A model generated the notes under the pieces. The model did not search any database, had not been told where the DNA came from, and worked only from the letters and a program-made list of their open reading frames with translations. Below, in pieces: positions 51,466 through 63,500 of a stretch of DNA of 64,000 bases. The stretch lies in NCBI GenBank assembly GCA_015680685.1, contig MNCI01030541.1:174421-238420 (forward strand), given 5' to 3'. The first letter of the stretch is position 1; each line of letters begins with the position of its first letter. This DNA comes from Gnetum montanum. Its lineage: Eukaryota > Streptophyta > Gnetopsida > Gnetales > Gnetaceae. The position numbers were made by a program, and so were the translations under genes.

Positions 51466-51539
51466 AGAAAGAGGATTTGAAGCAATGCATCTCTCTTGTT
51501 GCCTTGAAGGCTTGTCAAATTTGAATTAAGGGAGAGAAT

Positions 51540-51655
51540 TGTTGGAAGTGAAACGAAATCTCTGTTTTATGTCATTTATTCCCTTATACCATTCACATTA
51601 TGTTAAAAAGTTCTCTTCTTGATTGTAATTTTAAAAAGGGGGGTGTTGATAGGGG
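51540..51655 (+). repeat. Truncated 3' LTR of the deleted copia element
   Basis: Matches 46142-46265 up to GGGTGTTGA-AGGGG, then diverges into LINE ORF1 text. Confidence 0.75.
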
Positions 51656-54285
51656 GTCAAACGGGACAATAAGCAGGAACGAGAGTGACAGCGAGGGTGA
51701 GCTCGATGCACAGGGAGGCATGGATGAGGTTGGCTTGGGTGGTTCAGGTGGTGCAGGTAGGAACCCTAGTGCTGGCAATGCGACGGGCAACATGCTGATG
51801 TATGGGGGACTACGAATTCAAAGGGGACAGGCAGTGTTGGTGAGGCATCAGCATTGGGGGTGAGGGGGCTTGGAGGCACCCACTATCTAGGGCCCTGAGG
51901 TCGGAGGTATTGAGGGATGCATTCAGGAGGAGGGGTCAATGAGGTTGAGGACTGCGACCATTCCCAATGAGGGGATCCAAACATTGGAGTGTAGTCTCAT
52001 CGGAAAGTTTGTCTCGGCGGGTGCAAGCCTTGAACTAGAGGTGGTCCGCAAATGGGTGGCAATACAATGGTGTTTCTGTCCAATGGTGGTACACAGCCTC
52101 CCTAGGAACCTATTATTGTTCATTTTTCAGATGACATCTGACAAGGATAGGTTCTTCTAAGAGGGCCCTAGGGTTGGCCTTAACACAAGGGCGGCCAGGG
52201 CACATAAGGATCCCGATTTGTTCTCTCAAGCCTTGATTTGGATCCAGCTGTCTAGGATCCCTTGGGAGATGTGGACCTTGGCCTTCCTACAGGCATTTGC
52301 AAGATTCTTTCAGGGAGTTTATCTCATTTGATAAACCCACAACATCCTTGGAGAGGATGGGTTATGCATGTTTTTGTGTCTAGCAGTCCCTTGCATAGAT
52401 TTGGTTCATGAGGTTGTCCTTGACCTTCCGATAGTGGAGGAGAGGGTTCATGTCGAGTATGAGAACGTGGTGGTTGATGCCCTTGCGGGACAATGCCCCC
52501 CATAGGGACCTTGTGGGGTGCGCAGGAAGGGAGGTCATGTGGAAGCGAACTGTCAAGCAACCTTCAATGTTGGGGGTCAAAAAACCACGAAGGATGGCTA
52601 GAAGGTTNNNNNNNNNNNNNNNNNNNNNNNNNNNNNNNNNNNNNNNNNNNNNNNNNNNNNTCTTGTTCAAGGTGTGTCATTACACCCTTCTGGGAAGGGT
52701 GCTCCTATAGGCCCTCAAAAGAAAGGGTCTAAGCTAATTCATCACAAGGAGAGTTGTGCCTAGAAGAAGGGCAAGGGGCATGCCCAAGTGGGGTTGGGGA
52801 AGTTGCCCCACAACCCAAAGGAGAAGGTGACATCAACTGTCATGCAAAATGGGGCAGATTTTGGGACGAGGGAGCTGGAGGTGGTGCCTCCAAGGTTGCC
52901 TACTCGAGTGGGCTCTTAGTCCCTTTGAAGGCCTCTGGTTGCTCCAGTTAGGGAGGAGGGGCTTCCCCCTCGCCCCCTCCCTACCCACCCCACCCCACAC
53001 CCCTTGGAGGGATGGGTGTCTATCCTCTGGGGGAGCCCCATGCCATCTATGGCAAAAATTACATAGGGTAGTGCAACACCAGAAGGGGGTTTTCCAATCT
53101 CTCCAAATTCAACCAAGGTCAAGCAACCACCAAGCCTTGTGTCCCGATCAAAGAAGGCACAAACAAAGGTTGACCTAGGGGTCCAAAAGACTATCCAAGA
53201 AGTCTACAAAAAACAATCTTCAGGTAAACCATGAGAATCCTCTCATGGAATTATAAGGGGCAAGGTACCCCCTACAATGCAATACCCTCAAGGAAATGGT
53301 TCGAAGAGAATGTTGTGATATTGTTTATTTACATGACTAAGTTGCAACAGCACGAATGTCATTGGCTGTGTTGGTTGCATTGGAACACATTTTGTGGGTT
53401 GTCTAGGGAGAGCTAGGGGATTGGTGTCTTTGTCTTGTTTGCCTTTTGATATGGTGGATGCTTCCACATGGAGCATCACTATCTTTTTCAATCAACCAGG
53501 TATCTGGATCACAAATTTCTATGGCCCTCAACAATCAGAGGAGTAGCTTCATGAGTTGTAGAGGATTGCTCTAACCCTCGATAGATGAAAGTGGATCTTG
53601 GTTGGGAATTTCAACCAAAGGTTGTATGGTTGGGAGAAATCTAACAATGGAACACAGGAGCCTCCTAGGCTTTTCTTAAGTTTTCTTGAAGTGCATGGGC
53701 TGGTGGATCTAGATATTAGGGGTTTCCAATTCACGTGGAGTAATTGCAAACAAGGAAGAGACTAATTGTTGGCCAGGATTGATGATGTCTAGGTGGGATT
53801 AGGCTTACTCCTGGATCAGGAGGTGTTTGTTCTGGGGTAAGGAGCAGGTGGCCTTTGACCATAGGCCGCAGTTATGCCAAGTTGGTCCCTTGAAGTTGGG
53901 AAGGCCAACCCCTTTCAAATTCAAGCATTTTTTGGTTGACTAAGTCATGGTTGAAATCGTTAGTCGAAGAGATTTGGAAAGAATATCCTTTAGCTTCTGG
54001 CCCCTGTGATTTTCTGAAGCAAGGTATGACCTTGCTTAAGTAGAGCACTGAAGTTTGAGGATAAGTACCTTTTTCAGTCCTACCAGGGGAAGCTCTTGAA
54101 ATGATTAGCAGTGATATAGAAGGGGAAGGAACTAAGCCATGAGTTGGAGGATACTGAGGGGGAGGTGATGGTAGCACTCCAGAATTTAGACAAGGAAGAG
54201 AAAACCTATTGGAGGCAGCACAGTCGGGCATGTTGGCTTTGGAAGAGGAATCGGAATACTAGTGCACAAATTCAAGGGGGGGAAG
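51656..54285 (+). mobile_element. Decayed LINE, 5' half (ORF1 and endonuclease)
   Basis: ORF1 text at 51660-52560 (a Gly/Ser-rich start, then GIQTLECSLIGKFVSAG, VRKWVAIQW, LFSQALIWIQLSRIPWEMW) contains the DUF4283-like blocks. CGVRRKGGHVEANC near 52515 is a zinc knuckle with one Cys now Arg. A 53-base N gap is at 52608-52660. The endonuclease starts at 53231 (ILSWNYKGQGTPY) and remains visible to about 54060, with a LVEEIWKEYP linker after it. Text stops just before RT at 54285. The RT-onward half in the same orientation begins near 60540, so I treat them as one split element. Confidence 0.75.
52608..52660. other. Assembly gap of 53 N
   Basis: Unsequenced interval just after the zinc knuckle of LINE ORF1, the same part of ORF1 as the larger gap at 37364-38014. 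Confidence 1.
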
Positions 54286-54589
54286 GGAAATCCCCTAAAC
54301 ACCGATCCCCTCGATAACCCGCATCACTATCCATATTACCCCCCTTCCTTGGTAATCCACAAGGGTAGACATTCTTTAAATTGAAACCATGGACAGGCTA
54401 CTACCCATTGTCAACACAAAATTCCATGCTTGAACATCCAGAGAAACACCTAGCCAGAGGCCCCACCACACGCTTAAACACCAAAAATGTTGCCGAAAGA
54501 AGGAAACCAAACCAAAAAACCCATTTCTAAAAGTAGGAAATCAATCGTCATTAAAGTCAAAGAGGCAAATGGGTACAAGCACAAGTGGC

Positions 54590-55250
54590 CTATTCCTGAC
54601 AATGAATCATATCTAAAACTGCCCGGTGCCTTTCAGAGTTCACAAAGGCAACAGCCTCCTAGAATGTCTTGAAAGCCACTACCCTTCTAGCAACCTATGC
54701 CAGGATCCCCTCCTTATCCAAATGGAGCTCCTGCCCTTGATGTCTAATGTGCCTCTACAGAGAACTCCAAGGTGCTTCCCTCCTAATATCTAGACCTACA
54801 TAAGGGCATCACCCTTGCTGCAACCACATACGAACACTACTCATATGTAGCATCCAGTCTCTGTTGTTTTTGTGTCTCCTTCTTCACCTCCCTTTCTCTG
54901 TGTTCCCACTTTGCTTGTTCCAACCTTTCCTTCTCCCGAGCCTACTCCTACAGCTGGTGATGAATTGCCATTCGCAACTTTGCCTCAAGCTTTTCACGAG
55001 CAACAACATCAGCCAGGTCCTGTTGAAGACCCTCCTTCCTAGCCGTGTTAAGGACATTACATTCAGCCTCTTCCAGATGTTGTTGAAAAGCCACCTCTCT
55101 CTTGGCCCACCTGTGCTCCCAATGAGTCCTCTCTTCTTCAACCCCCATTTCCACAAAAGTCGCCAAAAGCACATTCAAACTAGGACACCTAGCTTCCAAC
55201 GTTTCCCCACCCTCAACAACCGCCTGAGACCCCCTATGTTGCAAAACCAC
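54590..55250 (-). pseudogene. Coiled coil plus J-like module, HLD variant
   Basis: The coiled coil has WEHRWAKREVAFQQHLEEAE and ADVVAREKLEAKLRMAIHHQ. The module reads CPYVGLDIRREAPWSSL, then RHIRHQGQELHLDKEG with HLD at 54724-54716, then EAVAFVNSERHRAVLDMIH. The same HLD form occurs at 63605-63613, suggesting a subfamily that replaced Pro of HPD. Confidence 0.65.
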
Positions 55251-56499
55251 TAGCTCTTAAGGGGACAAAACCACCTCCTCAACCTCCTAGGTAGAAACCC
55301 CCCCATCCGCCTCAAAATCACTACACAGTTCCATAAAAATCAATAGCTTGCTTAGGGTCCTCCACCTACTATACACAGTCCAAACCATACTACCTCTCAT
55401 TGTTAATCAAGAAGAATATGCCTTCATCCAAAGCGCCAGTATTAATCCAAAGTGCCTTCCCCGACGCCCCCGATGCAACATATCGAGAAAAAATTGAGGC
55501 ACATTCATCATATGACCCAAACACAGGCAACACATTATGTTGAAATGTAAACCCTGCAGTTTAGAAACATTTCCCAATTGAACAAAAAACTGCTCAATGA
55601 GATCAACATCTACCTAACATAATCCCGAAAGCGATGACTTCAAAACTTCCTAGATTCCTGTCTTTGGAACAAGCCCAGGAAAAAATAGTTTTGCATCCTA
55701 CAGGCCATTACCAGTGGCCGATATAATCTCACCCACCACCGGAATGCCCAAGCAAGCTACAACCAAAGCTTCAATCAACTGAATTTCCACCCCGTGGAAC
55801 AGTGTAGCATCCCCTACCTAATTGGCAAAGAAACCATCATCTTCCAAGCCCACTTCATTGTGTAACCTGGGCAAGAAAACATCCCAACCAATCCGCACCA
55901 CAAGCCACCATAGCGCCTCATTTTTCTGATATCCTTCGCAGGGGGGTTCAAATGGGGGTTCAAATGTCGATGTAACCTCCACCATCACCCACGCTTCCTT
56001 CCAAAGATGAGATTCTTTAGCTACAATCTATGCCGGTGGAGGCAATTGCTTCCCCTTGAAAATGTGGAAATTCCAAGCCCTCCACAAGGACCTCATAATA
56101 GCCGTAGCTCTGATATTTCTATTCAACTTCCAATGCCTCAAATTAGCCTCATGTAATACCCTAACAAAAAAGGCACATTCATATATAAAGTACACCATCG
56201 TCTCATTGCCTTCCATGCAGAGTGGACGCGTGTCTATGACCTCAACCCCCTGCAATGCAGTGCCACCCTAATGGGAATGGCACTATGGTTAATCAACCAA
56301 ACAAAAGCCTTAATTTTCTCAAGTAAGAACCCCTTCTAGAGGCCTTTCCACACTCAAAGCGTGAGGTACCAATTCATGATTAGTTGCTTCAAAGTGGTCC
56401 CCATCGACCCCATTTGATGCATGTGATTGGCATGTCAATAAAGTGCACACCACACGTAGGAATCATTCGAACCAACATCCAATCTCTAATATTTATTTT

Positions 56500-57960
56500 G
56501 CATAATAATAATCCAATGCACTACGAATTGATCAGCTCGAAACCTATGAAGCAATTGTTGGTAACTCATATCAAGCTTATCCTGAAACCTATAAATCCCC
56601 AAACCCCCTACTTGTTTCGGCCTGGCAATATTCTTCTATTTCACCAAGTGCACATGGTTGCCCCCTTTTCCCCCAATTGAAGTAAAATTTTGTACAATTT
56701 GATCTATTTTGGTAGTAATCGCAGCAAGGGAAGAAGCCACCGAAGCAACATATCTAGCCATGGCCGCTAGAACTGAAAAGGCTAGTAAAGCATGACTTAC
56801 CCAAGTCAAAAATCGGTAGGTCAAGTGATCCACCTGCTTGTAGAGTTTTTCAAGCATCCATGCCCAAGACTTCTTCCTATGCCAATGGTTTAGCAACAAT
56901 CCCAAGTAAACGTCTTCATTAGAGCCCGAGAGAACTCCAAGCTCTTGAATGATCAACCACTGAACCCTACTATCAATGTTAAGCAAATGGATCATTGACT
57001 TCATCCTATTAATATTTAGACCAAGCTCCCTTGTCTTACTCTCTATTAACTGCCATCGCCTGTGGAACAACCACCCTCGAAAAAAAATAGTATCATTTGC
57101 ATAATGGTCTACCAAGCATCACGCTCTAGCAATTTATAGACCCCCCCCACCCCCTCCATCTCACAGTAAGCCTGCATCAAGTCCATAACAAGAATAAAGA
57201 GCAAAGGCAACAAAGGATCACCCTGTCTCAACCCCCTCCCTGGAGACGAAAACACCCATAATTCCCTTCCACACCCCCCACCCCCCACCTTCCCGATCTA
57301 AAGAGAAATCGCTAGACAATTAAATATGAATACACAAATTAACAAAAGTTGGCTAGAAACCCTTCTGCAATATAATTTCCTACAATACCTCCCACGACAC
57401 TGTATTGTAAGCTTTGGAAATATCCAATTTCAAGCACATACTAGGAACCTTTGTAGTTCTCAACGAATGAAGGACTTGTTGTACCAATAAAATCTGATCT
57501 TCGATGTCCTAACTTTTAACGAAACCTACCTGTTGTGGCCCCACCAGCCACAAAATTAATGACACTAACCATACAACCAACATTTTTGAAAAAAGACAAA
57601 TGAGGGTGTTGCAAACACCAATTGGGCGAAAATGTGCAGGTTCAATCAACAACTTCAACTTTGGGATAAAAACAATACGAGAACAATTTCTCTCTTTTCA
57701 AACTTGTTGCCCCCACAACATCTCATTAAACAAATCTAGTAGATTAGGCCCCATCACATCACTAAAACCTTGAAAGAATTCACTCAACCACCCATCTAGC
57801 CTCAAGGCTTACCCTACTTTCATAAAGCTCAAGGTCGCCTCCAACTCCCTTTTGGACAAAGACACCAAAAGACCAATATTATCCTCAAAAATGAGAACCT
57901 TATCAATATGGATAGAAATCAATCTTACCAGTTGGTGCTGCCAAATCTAGGACCAGTAAT
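56500..57960 (-). pseudogene. LINE RT, minus copy
   Basis: RNCSRIVFIPK-like, HFRPIGVCNTLICLFSKML, CLKLDISKAYNTVSW (last Asp now Asn), the catalytic loop YAND at 57103-57092 (YADD expected), then LGLNINRMKS and VYLGLLLNHWH. Both Asp to Asn changes are GAY to AAY. Confidence 0.8.
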
Positions 57961-59731
57961 CAAGAAGCACCTATGCAATTTGCTTCTCCTCGGTCATTCC
58001 CTATCCTTGCATCACAAGGCTATCAATTTTCTTCTCTTGGCGAGCTGACTACACCGCAGCAAAGAAAAAATAGGTATTTCGATCTCCACCCTTCAACCAT
58101 TGAACATGGCCTGAATGTCTCAGTACGCCTCCTCAACATCTAAATTCTGGAGGGCAGCCAAAGCTTCCCACTCTGCCATGTCCATATCTCTTCCTAACTC
58201 TTACTCTACCTGAATGTTCGCAAGCTTAATCAAAAGCACCTTTATCATGAAACGAAAAGAAAATGTCTTCCTTCTTCTTTGCTTGCAACACCCACTTCAG
58301 CTGAAGCAAATCCTCTATCAAAACCTCTCTATGGTCAACCTGTTCCAAATAAGAGCTCCAAATATCTTCCACCAAAGGCCATAGCCATGGTTTCTAGGAG
58401 CCAAAATCTTTCGAATCTAAACAAGATAGCTTGTCCAAGACCCCTCTTCCCAATGTAGTAGAGTAGCCAATGATGATCAAAAGTCATCCACTCTTTCCCA
58501 ATCACCTCCACAGCTGATGCAACAGAAAATGGGAGCTAACCCACACCCTATCAATCATGGTCATTACCAGATCATTGCCCTTCCATCGGTTACTATATGT
58601 GTATTGACAACCTTTAACCTCCAGGTCCACCAACTCCTGAGTAGCCAAGAAATCTAGAAAACATTGAGCCCCTGGAGGCTCCTGATTACCACCATCGAAT
58701 TTATTCCATTCGTATAACTACTGAATGAAATCCCCAACCAAGATCCACTGGAGTTTATCCTAGACCAGCAGCCCAATCTAGTGCAATTCATGTATCTGGT
58801 CCTCCCAACATTAACCATAGAAGTTAGTGAGCTAAATGTCCCCATCTCATGAGAAAACAGTCATACTCCAAGTTGAGTTGTCAATAACATCAAACGGCCA
58901 TTTCAACAAGAAGGCCAAGCCTTCAACCCTCCCCCGACTCCCAACTAGTTGCACCTTCCATCCCTACCAATGCAACCAATGGCCTTCCTACAACTGAATT
59001 TTTGTTTCCTATAAGCAAACAATGTCATAATTCTCCTAATGTACCATATCCTTTAGGATATTTCATTTGAAGGGAGTACACTACCCCCTACAATTCCATG
59101 ATAGCAACCTCATGTCCTGCTGGAAGTGCATTTTTTGTAAACTCCCTTGGGGGTTGTTTGAACCCCCAAATCAATCTCTAACTGCATCTATTTTGAGAAA
59201 GATGCTGCACCCGACAATTGCCCGACATGACCATGGTCGAACAAGACAAGGAAGGTAGGGCACTCCTCCCCCCCCCCCCCCCCCCCCCTTTTCCCAACCA
59301 TCTCAACCATTGACGACAAAGGTCCACCTCTTGCCACCAATACCCAATCACCGATCGAAGGCAGCTACACCCCCACCCGTTTGTTATCTCCCCCTGGAGT
59401 GGCTAGCAATCCAAGTGACGTCCCAGCAACATCATCCTTGCATCCTTCCTCCACCACTGCTATTGCCGACACAGACATCATTGTCTAGGTCTCCTCTAGC
59501 AGCCATGCATCAACTTTTACAAGTTCCTATCATAGCATCTCCCACTCAACTACATTGACAATCATCTTGACCACCCCGTCACCCCCTTGCCTCGATAGGA
59601 CCTCACCAAAAATAACTAGATCTACACCAACCACTAAACCCCCAAGAGGGACCCGCAGAGCCCTACCTTTGCGCATCATAGGCTTCCAACTGTCATCTTA
59701 TATGGTGGCCTAGATTCTTTTGGCCAAGCTC

Positions 59732-60534
59732 CTATTGGACCCTACAATCCTTTGTCAAATGCCCTTGCTTTCCATAGGTCCCATAGCTTGTTGGTGGCAT
59801 AACCCTTTTGGCACCCCCTGGAACTACAACCACATTCTCATATTCTATGATAACCTTTTCCTCCCTCGTGGGGAGGACCAGTGTAATCTCCTTGATCAAA
59901 TCTTTCAAGGATAGTAACCTCCAAATGCAAAACCTAGCAAAACCCAACTACTCCCTAGCCCCCGTACACCAGTCAAAACAAATAAATTCTCCAAAGAACC
60001 TGATCAAGGTTTTAAGAAAATCTAAAGTCCAAAACTCCCATAGGATCCACAAAAGCCAGATCTAGATAGGGGCCCTGGCAAAAAGGTTTGGGTCATAGTG
60101 TACACCTAGATGCTAGTGGATCAGGGCTAGACCCCTTGCCCCAAAATACCACGAAATATGAGTTAAAACCCAATCCCTCTCTTCCGCAAGTGAAAAGAAG
60201 CAACTTCTCTAGGAGGCTGCACACCTCCACACTACAAAAGCTCCAATGAACAGCCACCCACTTTTGAACCAAATCGAAATCGAGACCAACGCCCGTAGAA
60301 ATGAGCTTCCCTATCAAACTCAACTCAACAGCTTTGATCCCCTCCACAGGTGACCCCTTGATGTGTACGTGCATCGAACCCTCCCCCGCTCACAAGCATC
60401 GATCCCACCCATCCTAGGGCACCAAGCAACCCCTTAACTAGACCCAACGCCTGCCCCCCCCCCCCAACCGCATCTCCACCCTCTGCTCTCCCTGAGTTCC
60501 TACCCATCTCACTTCCATCTCTCTTTGGTTGCAC
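59732..60534 (-). pseudogene. LINE ORF1, minus copy
   Basis: A Gly-rich start is followed by IKGSPVEGIKAVELSLIGKL and VQKWVAVHWSF, then MGFARFCIW and a knuckle YGTYGKQGHLTKDC in which both leading Cys are Tyr, as G to A changes would give. This supports a C-X2-C-X4-H-X4-C knuckle after DUF4283 in the ancestral ORF1. Confidence 0.75.
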
Positions 60535-60539
60535 ATGGA

Positions 60540-63500
60540 GATTTGAACCTTATGCTATGCTATTTTTGGGGTAGGTTTAACAAGAAATTAACTGTTCCCA
60601 GCTGGTTCTTATTCTGAAAATAGCTAATGCTTCAAGTCCTACTCATTTTTGGGCAATTGGGGTGTGTAACACCCTACTTTGCTTGTTCACAAAAATGCTG
60701 GTGGTCAACATGGGACCCCTAATGCCACAATTGGTGGGGGAGCAACAAGCAAGTTTCGTCAAGGAGAGGTACATCTAGGACCAAATTATTTTGGTGCAGG
60801 AGGTGTGGACGACTAGGTATCCGATTATGTGCCTGAAGCTTGATATTACAAAGGCTTATGATATTGTTTCTTGGCACACCATCTAGGAAATCATGATGAG
60901 GAAAGGGTCCCACCCCCATTTTGTTGACCTTTGTCTACATATTTAGGCATCTAGATCCTTCTCTCTAGACTTGGAGGGGAGGGTTTGGGGGGTTCTCCTC
61001 CACGGGAAGGGGGTTACGCCAAGGGGACCTTTTATTGCCATATCTTTTTATATTGGTGGTGGACACTATGTGCGCCTACTATATGGTAGAGGGGATTAGA
61101 GGTGTGGATATAGGGGGTGTGCATTGCCTGGTAGAACATTATGCTAATAACACCATTTTGTTTTTTTGGGCGGCGATGTCCCAGGCACTTAAGATAAATA
61201 AGGTGCTTCAACGAATGGGTGAGGAGCTCGGATTGGAAATTAATCAAGGTAAATCTGTGATTCACCTCCTAAACACTGATGCCAAAGTTCAGAGTCGGGT
61301 TGTGCAGTTGATAGGGATTTTGCCTAGGTCTACGGCCAATTGATATATTGGGCTTCCCCTATATTATGATTGGCATTGGAGGAATGCATTTTTTTTCTAG
61401 GTGGGGGCAAGGGGGGGCACGCGCCCGGGGGGGGGGTGGGGGTGGGTTGCACGGTGCAGGGGACACCTGCTTCGATGGATTCAAGATAGGATTGGGCATT
61501 GGACAACTTGATTTTTGTCTCGAGCGAGGAGGGCGTTGTTGGCAAAGTTGGTGTTGTCTACCATTGCACACTACACCTCTTCAGCAGCCTTTCCTCTAGC
61601 AACTATCATTGAGCAGGTTGACTGGCTTATTCAAAACTTTACTTGGTCAAGAGGTAAAGGGGATAGCTAAATGCATTTGGTTGAGTGGGATCTGGTTGCT
61701 AGACCGAAGAATGTTGGGGGGCTTGGCATTCTTCGATTCCAGGATGTGATTGCCATGGGGCATCAAGCGCTTCTCAATCGGCTCATACAATAGGACTCTC
61801 CCCAAGTTCAATGGATTATACTCATGCATTGGAAGTACCAACCTTGGGAGGCTGCTAGGCAAGCTTCAAACATCTAGCAGGCTTAATGCTCACACGTGCG
61901 GGTGGTGGAGTTGGCAAGTTGTTTAAACACACAACCTAACCAGCTGATACGCCATAAATACTCGGAGATCAGGGGGTGGCAGTAACTATGGAAGGGGCAA
62001 TTACCTGAAAATATTAAAACATTTGTTTGGCTGACACATCATTTTGCGTTACCCATGTAGCATGAGTTACGATGACAAGGGATTAATGTGTGCACCACAT
62101 GTCCACTTTGCATGGCTGGATTGGAAACTATGGTGCATTTTGCTTCAAATTGTCCATTTTCATGCTGGGTGTGGCAGGTAGCAAATTTACGCACAGCGAC
62201 TTGCCTTGACAATGACTCTTAGGCATCGACAATTCCATGGGCTTTATGGAGGGTGCACAATTTTCTGGTTTTCAGGGAGGTGTTACTGCCACTGCCGACA
62301 GAGGTTGCTACCATGGGGATTCAATTGTGAAGAGAGGCACATTTGGCTATGGGGATGACACCCACCTTTGAACCACCCTTTGAGGAATACCAAGAGTATC
62401 CCATACTATGGCGATTGGTGACAAGGGTGGGGTAGGCAGACGTGCTTAGCCTACTAAGGGGAGACCCTGACCTCAAAGATGGGCACCAACTAGATGGGAG
62501 ACTCCACATTGTTTCAAGGGATCCGCATTGACCTCTATGAGGAGGCCATTGCGTGCTACCTCTAGATGCTGGCTTTGGGGGAGGAAGTCTCTTTAAGGGG
62601 GAGGGGGTTGCAAGATGTGTAGGAGTTTTATCCAGGGCCAATCCCCAAAATGAAGAGTGGCCAGGTGCCAAAGTCAAAACTAGAGCCACTATTTCAGAAT
62701 GTGGTAGTCATGGTGAATCGCTTTTTTGCGCATTCCGGTAACACTTTGAAATTGTTGAAGTTACATTTCACCCTCATGCATTGCCTACGCATGGAGTACT
62801 TGATTAATTAACCTCAATTTTTTCGGGTCATTTTGTGTTGACAGAGGCAAGGGACCCATTTAGGTCTCATTTTAGCTTTGTAGAGGGTGACAAGAAAGGG
62901 GATCAGCATGCAGGGGCACAGGTCTTTTGTCCAGGTGGTGTACAGTCGAAAAAGGTTGCCTTGCACTCCTCTTATGATGGTGCAACTTTCCTTAGGGTTG
63001 GAGGACTTGCGTGAACCAAAGGGGGAGGCCTACGGTTGGAGGGGATTTCAGGGAATGACTTGAGGGGCAAATCGGGGGTGGGCGTTCACACCCCCATGAA
63101 CAAAGGGAAGATCGGTTGGCAACAACGTTTCGAGAGGAGGCAGCAGATGTGGAGGGTGAGGATTGGGTTCTGCCACTAACGATGTCAGTGTCTAGGGTGG
63201 TGGTGTGGGCAAGGGAGGAGGAATAGACGCTCTGGGAGGCTAGGTGGCACCCTTGGGAGGAGAAGTTCCAACAGCAAATTGAGGTTGCCAAGGAGAAGAA
63301 GATCCGCCAGGATTTGGTGAAGATGGTGGCTCTACAAACACTATAGGAAAACCTCCAATAGCATATCAAAGAGGAGCTGCTAGAGGTGTGACTACAAAAG
63401 ACATAGGAGAGGGAGGCGCAAGAACATCAGGCACTGGAGGAAATGGAGGTGGCCCAAATCCAACAACAACTAGATCAAACGCATGCAAACAGTGCACAGT

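Larger units (their letters stand above)
46142..51655 (+). mobile_element. Internally deleted Ty1-copia element with LINE in its 5' LTR
   Basis: TGTTGAAAGTGAAGC at 46142 and TGTTGGAAGTGAAACG at 51540 start the two LTRs, which share TTATGTCATTTATT and AGTTCTCTTCTTGATTGTAA. The 5' LTR is split by a LINE (about 46290-49253) and ends at 49544, with a primer-binding site TGGTATCAAAGT at 49547. Polypurine AAGGGAGAGAAT precedes the 3' LTR. Inside are gag, a knuckle remnant and the RT end plus RNaseH; integrase and most of RT are missing. The 3' LTR is cut at about 51655 where another LINE begins. It lies in the host intron upstream of exon A, antisense. Confidence 0.8.
54286..60539 (-). mobile_element. 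Degenerate LINE on the minus strand
   Basis: From high to low coordinates: ORF1 (60534-59732), endonuclease (about 59100-58380: WNCRG, DIVCL-ETK, LVGDF, IDRVWVS), RT (about 57960-56500), zf-RVT (about 56310-56150), extra domain region, coiled coil (55250-54870) and J-like module (54810-54590). The 3' UTR has no recognisable A-tail at the left edge. It is the only sizeable intronic element in sense with the host gene. Stops pervade every domain. C-runs occur at 57139-57150, 59264-59288 and 60450. Confidence 0.8.

Noticed and set aside
54864-55253. 129-codon plus-strand frame at 54.9 kb
   Set aside because: It is the complement of the minus-strand LINE coiled coil, whose heptad-like charged pattern is the real coding signal.
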